Assembly: GCF_030812855.1 (NCBI RefSeq) | Contig: NZ_JAUSTK010000021.1 | Coordinates: forward strand, 1 to 64,000 | Length of the DNA: 64,000 nucleotides | From: Paenibacillus wynnii | Lineage (GTDB): Bacteria > Bacillota > Bacilli > Paenibacillales > Paenibacillaceae | Direction of reading: 5' to 3' | Part shown: positions 32,802 to 41,742 of the stretch, piece by piece | Layout: each line of letters begins with the position of its first letter | How positions within the stretch are numbered: the stretch's first letter is position 1 | The notes under the pieces: model-generated | Seen by the model: the letters and a program-made list of their open reading frames with translations, nothing else | What the model was told of the DNA's origin: nothing | Database searches by the model: none | Translations under genes and position numbers: made by a program

Positions 32802-33959
32802 ATGAATTATTATGTTTGTAGTCATTGTTTGAAAGATAAATTTCTTATAAAATATGCAGAAGAAAATGCTTCATCAGGTCAACAATGTTTTATATGTAAA
32901 TCAACTGGTAGGGAAGTAATAAATGTTGAGAATGATTCATTTCAAAACTTATTTAAAGCAGTAATCAGATATCATTATGCAGAGTATCATTATAACCCCC
33001 ATTTTGGGGGCTATGATAGTGTCGAGCAAATTTTTTGCGATGAAAATCCTATCCTTAATCATAGGTTTCAAAATGAATGGGATAGTGATGAACTTTTTTC
33101 GGTTCTACCTAATGAACATAATTCAGATCCCGAAAAGGGTGTTTCGATATTTTATGGATATTTGGATGAAGTTCGTTGGATGTTTTCAACAAATCTACAA
33201 GACCATCAATCAACTATAATAAATAAATTTGAGAAAAGGATGCAATCAGAAAATTATTTTTTAATTGAAAAAGATGTGCTTTCCTTACTAAAAAGTAACG
33301 AAGAATTTATAAAAAGAAATATCATTAAAGGAACACATTATTACAGAGCTAGAATAGGTCTTGACAAAACTTATTATAATAAAACAAACTTTGATTATTC
33401 CGGTATGCAATATTTTTATAAACCCTTTACTAATGAGGCTATTTCAGCTCCACCTCCACCATTGTCAAGTTCAGGTCGATTAAATCGGCAAGGTGTTTCA
33501 TATCTTTATTTGTCATTGGATATTAATACTGCTATAAGTGAGGTTCGGCCACATCCAGGACATTTAATATCCGTTGGCAAATTCGCTTTGACAAGAGATG
33601 TTATTGTTGCTGATTTGTGTGATATTGATCTGAGACTTTTTTGTACTGATGATATGCTTGAAATTTTCGTCGCTTTAAATGATATTGCCAAGAAATTTGC
33701 GATGCCTATTGTTCCGGAAGATAGAAATCGGTATCAGATTACTCAATTATTTGCTGAAGTTTTTAGAAAATTGAAATTTGATGGGATTTTATTTAAAAGT
33801 TCAGTTACGGGAAGTGAAAATTTAGTATTATTTGATCCTTCACTTGGTGAATACTGTATCGAGGAGTCTGAAGTATACAGTTGCGAAAAAGTTGGTTATG
33901 ATTTAAAAACTATCAATAAAGGCATTTTGTTTAAACAAGATGATTACGAGGAATGTTGA
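32802..33959 (+). CDS. RES-domain protein with zinc-binding HEPN/RES N-terminal domain
   Basis: 385 residues. The N terminus has a two-CxxC zinc ribbon (YVCSHCLKDKF and QQCFICKSTG), the hallmark of the HEPN/RES N-terminal domain. The C-terminal half is a RES domain: YYRARIG (Arg) near residue 184, LYLSLDINTAISEVR (Glu) near 240 and FKSSVTGSENLVLF (Ser) near 330. RES enzymes are NAD-degrading or ADP-ribosylating toxins, often with an Xre/MbcA-type antitoxin. The frame is open from 32637, but GGAGGG at 32791 places the start at 32802. No neighbouring antitoxin is evident, which fits the larger HEPN-RES class often found alone in defence islands. Confidence 0.82.
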   Translation: MNYYVCSHCLKDKFLIKYAEENASSGQQCFICKSTGREVINVENDSFQNLFKAVIRYHYAEYHYNPHFGGYDSVEQIFCDENPILNHRFQNEWDSDELFSVLPNEHNSDPEKGVSIFYGYLDEVRWMFSTNLQDHQSTIINKFEKRMQSENYFLIEKDVLSLLKSNEEFIKRNIIKGTHYYRARIGLDKTYYNKTNFDYSGMQYFYKPFTNEAISAPPPPLSSSGRLNRQGVSYLYLSLDINTAISEVRPHPGHLISVGKFALTRDVIVADLCDIDLRLFCTDDMLEIFVALNDIAKKFAMPIVPEDRNRYQITQLFAEVFRKLKFDGILFKSSVTGSENLVLFDPSLGEYCIEESEVYSCEKVGYDLKTINKGILFKQDDYEEC

Positions 33960-34750
33960 TAGTTAAGTGAAGTTATCTAAAGAAAATGAGTATTGAGGGT
34001 ATTATGAAAACTATTGAACAAAACAAAGAAGAACATTATAGGAAGCTTTTAGCCGAAAAATGACAAATAATCCTGCTTTTGAGCTAAAGAAAATACCTTC
34101 ATCTATAAATAAGAATTTGGAAAAGAAAACTTATAAATTTTAACCATACTGTAACGAGCAAACTCTATTTTAATTGTTGTTAATCTTCGAAATTTTAAAG
34201 TACTGTAGACTTGACGATTCACACCGCAGAGGTTATGATATTTTTGAATTCTTTCCATTGAATTCTTTCATTTTTGTTTGTATTTCAGCAAACTGCCACG
34301 TTATACTAGAGTGGAAAGCCCGCTTATTTCTAGGTGGGCTTATTTTTTTTGTAAGTTTTTTTATCCTTCGCTCAAGACAAGAACTTATAGCCACAGCGAA
34401 TAGTATTATCAACAAAGGGGATGCTTTTACCGTTTTTTGTTTCATGTGACCATGGTTGCTTTCATGGTGCAGGTAATTATATCAGTGGATCAGAAGTCCT
34501 GATCTCGTTCTTCTGGATAGTTAAGAGGGATACATGCTTATGGAAGCATTGACGAGGTTGGAATTGCTCATTCATTGAAGAAACTAATCTTTAGAAGAGT
34601 ATCACATTAACTTGAAAACGCGAAGGATATGTGGTTCTCGATTCACGTATATTAAACCGAGAAGCTCTCTAAAATTAGATGGGCTATTTTATTTATTTTT
34701 ACACTAAAATGTTTTTGTGATTTTTATTGAAAAATCAAGGAGTGAGGTAT
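33960..34750. other. Gap with small peptides and a terminator
   Basis: Two tiny overlapping frames follow the RES gene: 34004-34063 (19 codons, MKTIEQNKEEHYRKL and so on) and 34060-34143 (27 codons), joined by an ATGA overlap. They could be coupled peptides or one frameshifted remnant. A 91-codon frame at 34174-34449 runs through a terminator-like hairpin and is probably chance. Nothing else is recognised. Confidence 0.3.
34316..34350 (+). terminator. Rho-independent terminator
   Basis: AAGCCC (34316-34321) pairs with GGGCTT (34336-34341), followed by ATTTTTTTT. It could end a transcript from the RES gene. Confidence 0.65.
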
Positions 34751-35451
34751 TTGAATTCGCATGAATTAGAATATTTATTTGATGTTATTCTTGATAAGTC
34801 AGTCTTTGAGGGCAGGGAAATTGTGAACGAGTTTGATGAACTTGATCGCATAATTTCATATTATAAAAATAAAATAGATACCGCTGATAATAACCAAGCT
34901 TACTTGAGCCTTGGACATGAATTATTTGAAAAAAGGATTGACTTTACATACTGCAAAGGTGGATATAGCATAGTTTGGGATATAAATAGAAGTCAAGCGA
35001 CCATTAATTATTTATTTCAGCAGGGGAATAGAGAAATATATGAACTTACTGCAGAAGAATTATTACCTTTTACTAGAAAAACGATATTAAAAGAAGTCAT
35101 TTACCATATGCCTACAATAACAACTTACCTGTAATTGTTGTTGACTATACTCCTACTCAAGACCGAATTGTAATTGATGGGAATCATAGGATAATGGCAA
35201 GATATGAAAAAAATCCGAAAATCAAAATTAAAACAATAGGAGTGATAGGATTTTTTCAATTGAACTTTATGCCAAATGATTTGTTTCGCAAGCTTTATGC
35301 AGTTCATCAAAATCTACATTCAATCATAAATTATATGCTTGGAGCAATTTCATGGGAAGAACTACACACAGATGATTGGTTGCTCCAGGGAACAACTGAT
35401 TTAGAATGGATGAAGGACTATTTTCATCAGAAAGATGGAATTCGTTTCTAA
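34751..35451 (+). pseudogene. ParB/Srx-like protein, frameshifted
   Basis: The first frame runs from TTG 34751 (AAGGAG eight bases upstream) to 35134. The second frame continues through LPVIVVDYTPTQDR and IVIDGNHRIMARY to 35451. The DGNHR motif with preceding hydrophobic strands is the ParB/sulfiredoxin nuclease-like signature. The two frames meet near 35090-35105, so one inserted or deleted base joins them into a protein of about 233 residues. The function would be DNA binding or a nucleotide-dependent switch, unknown here. It is either a real pseudogene or a sequencing error. Confidence 0.6.
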
Positions 35452-35633
35452 AATAAATCTATGCTATTAAAAAAGATATGCCGTAATTCCGATAGCAACT
35501 TGGTAACATATATCTGTATCTAGATAGTCTGCAAAGTTCGATTTGAGACTGCAACATGGTATCATAAATAGAAGTTACTAAGTTGCTGTCGCAGATGTTA
35601 TTATGTTGCTGTCGTTAGACATTTATTATTATT

Positions 35634-35668
35634 GGCCTGTCCAATGACACAAAGTTACCTACATAAAT
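35634..35668. repeat. Solo copy of the 21 bp element-end repeat
   Basis: AATGACACAAAGTTACCTAC (35643-35662) and the preceding GGCCTGTCC match, in inverted orientation, the inner unit and flank at 40770-40800 (one substitution and one missing base). The neighbouring second unit is broken after AAT. It appears to be a truncated end of a related element. About 390 bases on either side carry no other recognisable gene. Confidence 0.65.
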
Positions 35669-35839
35669 CTCGGTTCTGCAAAATTCTATCAGCCGGAAAA
35701 CAATCCTAACGCGAGCTCCTACACGTATGGATACTGGACAAACACGGTCTCATAAGATATTGTCATCGGGAGTACACCCACGTGGCTATCTGCGTGGGTG
35801 TACTAAGTCCAGAAACATTTGGGGAAGGAGAAATCTTTA

Positions 35840-36367
35840 ATGAACAACTCAAATCAAATGCTACGTGCTACGGTAATACTCATGACAATCACTATGTTGT
35901 TGATGTTGCTAGTCGGATGCAATAACAACAATGTGCCTACTGAAACTATGAACCCCAGCACTGATTCGAGTTCAACACCAACTTCAACCTTACCTCAAAC
36001 ACCTTCACAGATCCCAAGTCCGACACAAATCGGAGAAACTAAAACTTTTAGTTATGGCGGACTCAAACTTGAAGTAACAAATGTCTACGAAGTTCGAACC
36101 GAAAGCATGAATGATGACGGAGGTAATCCATGGGAATATAGTGTTTTTGTCTGTTATCCCAGCGCAAGTGTTACCGTTTTACCCGCCGATATGAGTGATG
36201 TTAATATTACTGCCGATGGAAAGTCTCATGCAAATTGGGGTGTTCTCTTGGCATCTGGTGGACGGAATGATATCGTGGACAACATGAATTCATTTAATAT
36301 TACCCCTGATATACTCGGTATTTATAACCTCGAATCGAGCATGTATGTATTGAAATTAGAGATGTAG
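35840..36367 (+). CDS. Putative lipoprotein of unknown function
   Basis: 175 residues with a lipoprotein signal: hydrophobic segment VILMTITMLLMLL and lipobox LVGC with Cys near residue 27. A Ser/Thr/Pro-rich linker follows (residues 35-65) and then a beta-rich domain of unknown fold. TTG 35819 is in frame, but GGAAGGAG at 35823-35830 points to ATG 35840. It should be anchored on the outer face of the membrane. The next 160 bases hold a coding-like fragment in another frame, so the original gene may have been longer. No family is recognised. Confidence 0.65.
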   Translation: MNNSNQMLRATVILMTITMLLMLLVGCNNNNVPTETMNPSTDSSSTPTSTLPQTPSQIPSPTQIGETKTFSYGGLKLEVTNVYEVRTESMNDDGGNPWEYSVFVCYPSASVTVLPADMSDVNITADGKSHANWGVLLASGGRNDIVDNMNSFNITPDILGIYNLESSMYVLKLEM

Positions 36368-36527
36368 TATCGAGATTAACGAGACGTCTATTTGGGGAAT
36401 TGACCGTAATACCGGAGAGGAAAGTCAATTGATTAATCCTGCCTATAACAACGATATTATCGGGTTCATAAATGATAGCAATGTTGTTGTAGGAGCACTC
36501 AGTGACACGCGTATGATTGATGTTTAG
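36360..36527 (+). pseudogene. C-terminal fragment of an unknown gene
   Basis: The frame reads IEINETSIWGIDRNTGEESQ and then LINPAYNNDIIGFINDSNVV up to a stop at 36525-36527, followed at once by a terminator. It has no start codon and lies one frame away from the lipoprotein gene. It may be the shifted end of that gene or the relic of another. Confidence 0.4.
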
Positions 36528-36558
36528 AAAAGCCCAGTTATCGGGCTTTTCTTTTTTT
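36528..36558 (+). terminator. Rho-independent terminator
   Basis: AAAAGCCC (36528-36535) with GGGCTTTT (36543-36550), followed by CTTTTTTT. The 500 bases beyond it hold only short coding-like fragments (for example FKRKELVQKAFGTGI near 36720-36770) and the promoter of the next gene. Confidence 0.8.
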
Positions 36559-37080
36559 ATGAGGGCTTTTTTTTGTCACGAAATATTGCACAAAAGTGCC
36601 TACATTGTGGTTTTTTGACACCAATTAACCCACATAATGATGGATATAGGTTATTTCAAAAGTTGAACCACATAATAAATACATTAATTAGCAAAATGTA
36701 ATAAATAAGAGCCCAGAATTTAAACGCAAAGAGCTTGTACAGAAGGCTTTTGGAACTGGCATCACTTTACTGCGTGATTATCAGGAAACTAAGGAAATAC
36801 TCGTAGTTATCTTAGAGTAAGTCGAAGAAGTAACTAGGAGGGAGCGAAAAATAATGATGGAACTGTCTCGCTATCTATAGGTTATTCTCATTCGCTCAAT
36901 AATAGAGTGTTTTTGTTAGTTTTTTAATAACTAAGTCATAGATATCTTGTAAAGAAAAAAGAGAATTAAATTTGTGGAATAGAGTAAACGTATGGTAAGA
37001 TTAACCTTATGTTATAAATTTTGCAATTCACTTCATTCTATGTATTTTATTATTTTAAAGGGAAAGGTTCGTTAAGAAAA

Positions 37081-38157
37081 ATGAAAAAAAACAAAGTGGC
37101 TCAATCATCAGCATTACAAAGAACAGGAGACAAAAAGTCGAAAAATCAGAGTAAAAGAAATAAGATATGGCTCTTTATTCTAGCCTTTATTATCGTTGCA
37201 ATTATTTCCTCCTTTGTGTTTCGTAAGGAAATAATGATGTTCGGTTTTGACCACGTTGTTGCTCCGACAGTTGAAAGGTCCCTTAAAAATTCGTATGTTC
37301 GGCTCAATGATGACAACGATGAGGTTACTGAGGCTTCAACAAAGCTGGACAAAAGTCCGCCATTCTCTTTATTGCTACTTGGTACAGATCAGCGGGAAAA
37401 TGAGAATGGGCTGTCCGATTCAATTATTTATACTGTAATCCGGCCAAAAGATAATAAAGTCCTGTTTGTTTCGATTCCGCGGGATTCCTACACTAAAATT
37501 ATTGGGGCAGAGAACGTCAAGGGAGCAAGAAGAAATACGAAAATTAATGCATCGCATTCGTACGGAGGAGCGCAAATGAGTGTGGATACGGTTGAGAATT
37601 TGCTGGATGCACCCATAAATTATTATGCAACTATCAATTTTAACGGATTGGTAGAAGTCGTGGATGCACTCGGAGGAGTGGAGTTGCCGATTACAAAACT
37701 TATTGAAAACAAGAATCCGGCTCATGAGAAGCTTCGTGTTGAACCGAACAAACCGATCTATTTAGGAAAGGAAGCCTTAATGTACGTGAGATATCGGGAG
37801 GATTCAGATTTCAAACGTACAGAGAGACAGAGAATATTCCTTAAGGCAGCTTTAGAACGAATGAAAAATATTAGTAATATTGCCAATATTAAAGAAATTA
37901 TGGGGCTTGCCGGAGACAATTTCAAAACCAATATGAAAGCCGATTTTATGCTGGCTCTGGCTAAGAGGGTCATCTTTGAAAGCGGCACTCCGCAAATCAT
38001 CAGCCATATGCTGCAGGGAACCGATAAGCGGACAGACCAATGGTACTATATTCTGGATGAAGAAGATGTACAAAATACTCATGAATTGATCGAATTATGG
38101 CTTGCTCCGGACACGACAGCAAGTGAACTTGGTGATAATACCCTTCAGAATAATTGA
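37081..38157 (+). CDS. LytR-CpsA-Psr family cell wall polymer ligase
   Basis: 358 residues: a basic cytoplasmic start, one membrane anchor (IWLFILAFIIVAIISSFVF near 24-42) and an extracellular LCP domain. The LCP domain has FSLLLLGTDQRENENGLSD, VLFVSIPRDSYTKI with its key Arg, KINASHSYGG and YVRYREDSDFKRTERQR. LCP enzymes attach teichoic acids or capsule polymers from lipid carriers to peptidoglycan. The frame opens at 37021, but the ATG at 37081 begins the basic region typical of the family and is preferred. It stands alone, between gene remnants. The C-terminal 40 residues are polar. Confidence 0.9.
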   Translation: MKKNKVAQSSALQRTGDKKSKNQSKRNKIWLFILAFIIVAIISSFVFRKEIMMFGFDHVVAPTVERSLKNSYVRLNDDNDEVTEASTKLDKSPPFSLLLLGTDQRENENGLSDSIIYTVIRPKDNKVLFVSIPRDSYTKIIGAENVKGARRNTKINASHSYGGAQMSVDTVENLLDAPINYYATINFNGLVEVVDALGGVELPITKLIENKNPAHEKLRVEPNKPIYLGKEALMYVRYREDSDFKRTERQRIFLKAALERMKNISNIANIKEIMGLAGDNFKTNMKADFMLALAKRVIFESGTPQIISHMLQGTDKRTDQWYYILDEEDVQNTHELIELWLAPDTTASELGDNTLQNN

Positions 38158-38312
38158 TGAAAGGATAAACTGTCTTGCTGAGTATACACAATAGAGGCAA
38201 AATTGCGGCAGCGGCGGGGTAGCAAGGTTAACTATACCAGACAACTGGGAAAATGCCGACCGGATTGCTGTGATTTAGAAAGACCGGATCGACGAGGCCG
38301 ATAACCTATGGC

Positions 38313-38360
38313 GAATTGCTGGCAATGAACGGTGAGTTCTATAAGCTAATAAATTTATAG
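38313..38360 (+). pseudogene. Tail of an ABC exporter ATPase gene
   Basis: Sixteen codons, ELLAMNGEFYKLINL and a stop, are the typical C terminus of an ABC exporter. Degraded upstream sequence in other frames (AGACCGGATCGACGAGGCC) fits the preceding KDGRIDE segment. Only the end is left. Confidence 0.5.
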
Positions 38361-38376
38361 AGATCCCCATATTAAA

Positions 38377-38398
38377 CTGCTGAAAAGCAGCCTTTTTT
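38377..38398 (+). terminator. Short terminator hairpin
   Basis: CTGCT (38377-38381) with AGCAG (38386-38390), followed by CCTTTTTT. It probably belonged to the lost ABC transporter gene. Confidence 0.55.
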
Positions 38399-38475
38399 GA
38401 GTTTCCTGTTCAAGCTTCCTTCGGATAAACCCATTTGGAGTTAATTGTAAGAGTAATGATCAAAGGGAACGAAAT

Positions 38476-38864
38476 TTGGCTACATCTATGGTTCTTGGAA
38501 CGATGGTTGCATGTTTTGGTATGGCAAGCAAACCCGTTCACGCCGATGGTGCCGCTTTTTCCGACGTTAAAGGTCATTGGGCAGAGTCGGTGATACTGCA
38601 GGCGAGTAAAATGGGAATTATTAACGGATTTCCTGACGGGACCTTCCGTCCAAATGAAGTAGTGAAGGCTGATCAGTTTGTGACGATGATGCTCAAAACC
38701 TTCAGCAAACCGGATGGTACAGGAAGTGCACAGTTTGATCAAGCATGGATGGATAGTTTGAATAATTCGCATCCCTCGAGTTTGGAACTATTAATAATGC
38801 CCTAGGTAGCACGGGTTATAAGTTTCAAACAGCCTCATTGTTCGGTGAAAATACAGTATATTAG
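38476..38864 (+). pseudogene. S-layer homology domain protein remnant
   Basis: The frame from TTG 38476 (AAAGGG eight bases upstream) encodes a hydrophobic lead, MATSMVLGTMVACFG, and one clear SLH repeat: FSDVKGHWAESVI, GIINGFPDGTFRPNE, VVKADQFVTMMLKTF. It loses similarity at WMDSLNNSHP and stops at 38803-38805. A second frame continues EFGTINNALGSTGYK to a stop at 38864. This fits a frameshift or internal deletion in a larger surface protein. The signal peptide lacks its basic start, so the 5' end may also be damaged. Confidence 0.65.
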
Positions 38865-38890
38865 TTTTAGACTGATTCATTAAAAGAAGC

Positions 38891-38934
38891 AGCGGCAGAA
38901 CAAGACTTGATAAATAAAGTCTTAGACTGCCGCT
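38891..38934. terminator. Bidirectional-type hairpin
   Basis: AGCGGCAG (38891-38898) pairs with CTGCCGCT (38927-38934), and inner AAGACTT (38902-38908) with AAGTCTT (38917-38923). On the minus strand a T-rich stretch follows, so it probably terminates the small leftward gene at 38962-39171. Confidence 0.65.
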
Positions 38935-38961
38935 GTTATTGAACTAACGTTCCTCGTTAGC

Positions 38962-39171
38962 TCAAGGTATGCTGTACTTCTCTTCAAACTCTTCTATTAA
39001 TTCATCCCTTTTATCTTTTCCCACTAGAATCCAAGTTTCATCTTGAAGTCGAGTTGATATTAACTTTTCAGCAGTATCAATTCTTAGGTTTTTGCCAAAA
39101 GGCGTTAATGCGAGAGAGCAGATAAGTATAATTAGGACTGCAATTCCTACAACCATTCGTTTTAAATTCAT
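38962..39171 (-). CDS. Small membrane-anchored or secreted protein
   Basis: 69 residues: an N-terminal basic start and a hydrophobic segment (VVGIAVLIILICSLAL, residues 7-22), then a charged tail ending in RDELIEEFEEKYSIP. The ATG is preceded by a strong purine-rich GGAAGGAAGGGAAG site, and a hairpin terminator lies 25 bases after the stop. Both suggest a real gene. No family is recognised. The segment may be a signal peptide or a single TM helix. Confidence 0.6.
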   Translation of the reverse strand: MNLKRMVVGIAVLIILICSLALTPFGKNLRIDTAEKLISTRLQDETWILVGKDKRDELIEEFEEKYSIP

Positions 39172-39259
39172 GATTCTTCCCTTCCTTCCCAGGCCGTTCT
39201 AAATACTTAAACGAATGCAGGAAGAATTTGTTGCGTTAAACTGCCCGTTCGTATTATGA

Positions 39260-39292
39260 GATCAACCAGTTCTTTCTGGTTGATCCTTTTTT
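39260..39292 (+). terminator. Rho-independent terminator-like hairpin
   Basis: A perfect 10 bp stem, GATCAACCAG (39260-39269) with CTGGTTGATC (39276-39285), followed by CTTTTTT. No rightward gene lies directly upstream, so it may be left from a lost gene or insertion. Confidence 0.6.
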
Positions 39293-39356
39293 CATTTGCA
39301 TAGAGAATTAAGGTAGCCTGGTTGGGACAAAGATCCCGTATAACAAGCGATGCTAT

Positions 39357-39739
39357 GGAGCGACAAGAAGAACCTTAGGGAATGCCGGCAAATTCGAGCA
39401 TACTCAAGAAGGACTGAAGAAACTGCTTCAAGTTGTTCAGGACCTAGAGCATTCGTCCAGACAACGTCCCATTCTTATTTTAGAAGCTACTGGGCATTAC
39501 CAAAGCCCCGTTGTTAGTTTCTCGAGGAAAATCACTATCTTTACATTGTCATTAATCCGCTGATCTCAAATCGGCTTAGGAAGTCGAACCTTCGTAAAGT
39601 AAAGACGGATGCTGCAGATGCTTACCTTTTAGCAGAGCTTTACTACAAAGAAGAATTCGAGCCTGAAAGTTATCTAAGGGGTCACAGTAGTATTTCCAAA
39701 ACGCTGATTACAACAAGTAGCGGGAAGTATTTTTGGTAA
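39357..39739 (+). pseudogene. IS110-family transposase remnant
   Basis: Translated pieces match the DEDD transposase N-terminal half: QRPILILEATGHYQSPVVS, then after a one-base shift LEENHYLYIVINPLISNR and SNLRKVKTDAADAYLLAELYY. The start, with the first Asp, and the entire C-terminal half are missing. It is degenerate and inactive. Confidence 0.75.
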
Positions 39740-39809
39740 TCGAAATTCCACTAAAGGAGTGACTAATCAATGTACGCCACCTTGATTCTTATAAGTTCAT
39801 TACAACATA

Positions 39810-40067
39810 ATGATTGTTAACGAGTTCCATAGTGTTTTGACGAAGGAAAAATATGCATGTTTTCCGACAGCAGACATGAAAAATATTGGATCGGATCTCT
39901 GGTTGCTAGCGATACCATTTAATAAACACATCCATTGGTTACTTGCTCAAGAGACTTTAAGGAATGCTGATGTAGCGACTTTATCGATTATTGACAGACA
40001 TGCTCTGACGGGAACGCCAACAAACAAGGTCATTTCCTTAGCACTCAGGGAAGGGGATGCTCGATAA
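39810..40067 (+). CDS. Unrecognised short ORF in a decayed region
   Basis: 85 codons (MIVNEFHSVLTKEKYACF and so on, ending LALREGDAR). No motif is recognised and no clear ribosome binding site is seen. The following 150 bases continue as coding-like sequence in other frames (for example YSFFGDVDKDDSDLRIIK), so this is probably a piece of a broken gene rather than a functional one. Confidence 0.25.
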   Translation: MIVNEFHSVLTKEKYACFPTADMKNIGSDLWLLAIPFNKHIHWLLAQETLRNADVATLSIIDRHALTGTPTNKVISLALREGDAR

Positions 40068-40467
40068 TACTGGATATTCATTTTTTGGTGATGTAGACAA
40101 AGATGACAGCGATTTGAGGATCATCAAAGTCATTCGTAAGAATTCAATGGGTGAGTACGATTTCCACTACTCACATGATAATGTGTTTAAGTTAACCCCT
40201 AGGAAATCCCACGCCAGATTCTAAATAGGGGGGAGCCATAATAAATGCTCTGGATATTGCAAATCGTGAAGCATGGAACAACAAAGCGGCCGGAGAAGCA
40301 ACGTTTTGTCACCATATTTTTGGCCATGATGACGGTTCGGCATATAAAAGAGCCATCAACAACGCCACTAATCAATTTTTGCTCGATAGCATATGAAAAG
40401 ATGTCGGGGATGCCTATTCAAAAAAGCTTTGCAGGCGACACAAGGTCACATTAATTACTTTACCACC

Positions 40468-40620
40468 CTGGAAAGACCCATTACCAATACCAGAGTCTAT
40501 ATTTTGGATCGCCGAAATCGACAGATGCCCATGGGAGCGACAGGAGAGTTATGTATTGCCGGGTGTGGAGTAGCACGTGGTTATTGGAACACGAGAAAAC
40601 GGATCGGGAAAAACAAATGC
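40468..40620 (+). pseudogene. NRPS adenylation-domain fragment
   Basis: The frame reads LERPITNTRVYILDRRNR, then GATGELCIAGCGVARGYWN, the stretch just before and at motif A6 of adenylation domains. It is followed by unrelated sequence. Upstream 40230-40390 is coding-like in other frames but not recognised. It does not match the neighbouring cluster A domains closely enough to be a recent copy, so it is a relic of a different NRPS gene. Confidence 0.65.
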
Positions 40621-40741
40621 ATTTTATGCGATACGTCCGCTTTTAGATAACTCATTACCCCGAACAGTGAAGTTTACTGAAGGTGATTCCAATCGGGGCC
40701 ATAGAACCGGTAACAATGAAAGTTGCAAATAAGGTCATTAA

Positions 40742-40790
40742 AACAATGTAGGTAACTTTGTGTCATTTATGTAGGTAACTTTATGTCATT
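40742..40790 (+). repeat. Left inverted end: two 21 bp units
   Basis: Unit 1 at 40747-40767 and unit 2 at 40770-40790 differ at one base (TTTGTG versus TTTATG) and are separated by TA. Same architecture as the right end at 50223-50271, reversed. Confidence 0.8.
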
Positions 40791-40935
40791 GGACATGGCC
40801 GCCAAACGATTGAAGAGGTTTGTTATTCACTTACAGACTTCTGATCAAAATACGGATTTTGTGCAGATGTCTATGAAAAGTAGTAGTTGGGCGTTTACAA
40901 GTCCTGTCTTATATACAAGATATGTTAACTTATTA

Positions 40936-41736
40936 TCATTTAAGTTCTGAACGAAGCTTCAGCAATGTTTCTATATATCGTTCCATCCGTGGCCGTAATC
41001 CTGTGTTAAAATGTTGTTCCATGAAATCGAAGGAGCAAAGTATATAATACATAACTGAAAATAATATTCTATCGAAAGATTGTGTATTATGACCAAGATT
41101 AAATGCTTGTAATTCACTATCTTCTATTATTAAATATGCTTTTTCCAATGTTTCTAAGGACGAATGAACATATCCACTGAGATAACGATAGGTTAATTGA
41201 TAATCCAAGTTCATATCTGCTCGCTTAGCAAGCTCTTCTGCTGATAATGTTCGAATTTTACCATCTTTATAATATGGTGAGATTTCTGCCATTAGCTCGT
41301 CTCTTTTTTTCTCATCCTCAAAAGAAATGAAATTAAATAGATGTTTATTTTCTTCTTTTAAGATGACGTTATAAAGTCGATATGTACTTGCTTTATCATT
41401 CCTTATAAATTCCTTGAAAAATGTTTCATCAGTTACAATAAGTTTTAAGGGTAAAAGGGTTTCTAACATAGAACGAATTAATATATCCGATTCTACAGAG
41501 AGTCCCTTTTTCAGGAGTAAAATAACAGATTGATAATGATTGGAAATTTTTATATATAGGCTCATAAGAATGATTTCTTTAGCTTGATCTGTTGTTATAC
41601 TTAGGGTTTCTTTATGTTTATTAATGAGACGATTAATATTATAGGCGAGAATAAACCAAGCGTCATATTTTTTTAATGTCTCTTTCATAAGTAAATCTGC
41701 TTCATTACCCAAAAAACCTTCTAATTCAAAGCCCAT
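40936..41736 (-). CDS. DUF5677-like helical protein
   Basis: 266 residues, predicted all-helical. The core VILLLKKGLSVESDILIRSMLE (LIRSMLE near residue 88) and YRYLSGYVHSSLE near 185 (a Tyr/His-Ser pair) resemble DUF5677-type proteins common in defence and accessory loci. No catalytic role is established. It starts 6 bases after the stop of the upstream membrane protein gene, so they form one leftward operon. Both lie downstream of the SIR2-HerA pair but are separated from it by a terminator. They could be accessory defence genes. Confidence 0.6.
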   Translation of the reverse strand: MGFELEGFLGNEADLLMKETLKKYDAWFILAYNINRLINKHKETLSITTDQAKEIILMSLYIKISNHYQSVILLLKKGLSVESDILIRSMLETLLPLKLIVTDETFFKEFIRNDKASTYRLYNVILKEENKHLFNFISFEDEKKRDELMAEISPYYKDGKIRTLSAEELAKRADMNLDYQLTYRYLSGYVHSSLETLEKAYLIIEDSELQAFNLGHNTQSFDRILFSVMYYILCSFDFMEQHFNTGLRPRMERYIETLLKLRSELK

Positions 41737-41742
41737 AATTCT

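Noticed and set aside
34174-34449. 91-codon ORF with hydrophobic stretch
   Set aside because: It reads through a rho-independent terminator, lacks a ribosome binding site and looks like chance.
40742-40790. Tandem 21 bp units that might be a CRISPR-like array
   Set aside because: Only two units, a 2 bp spacer and no cas genes; the inverted partner at 50223-50271 shows these are element ends.
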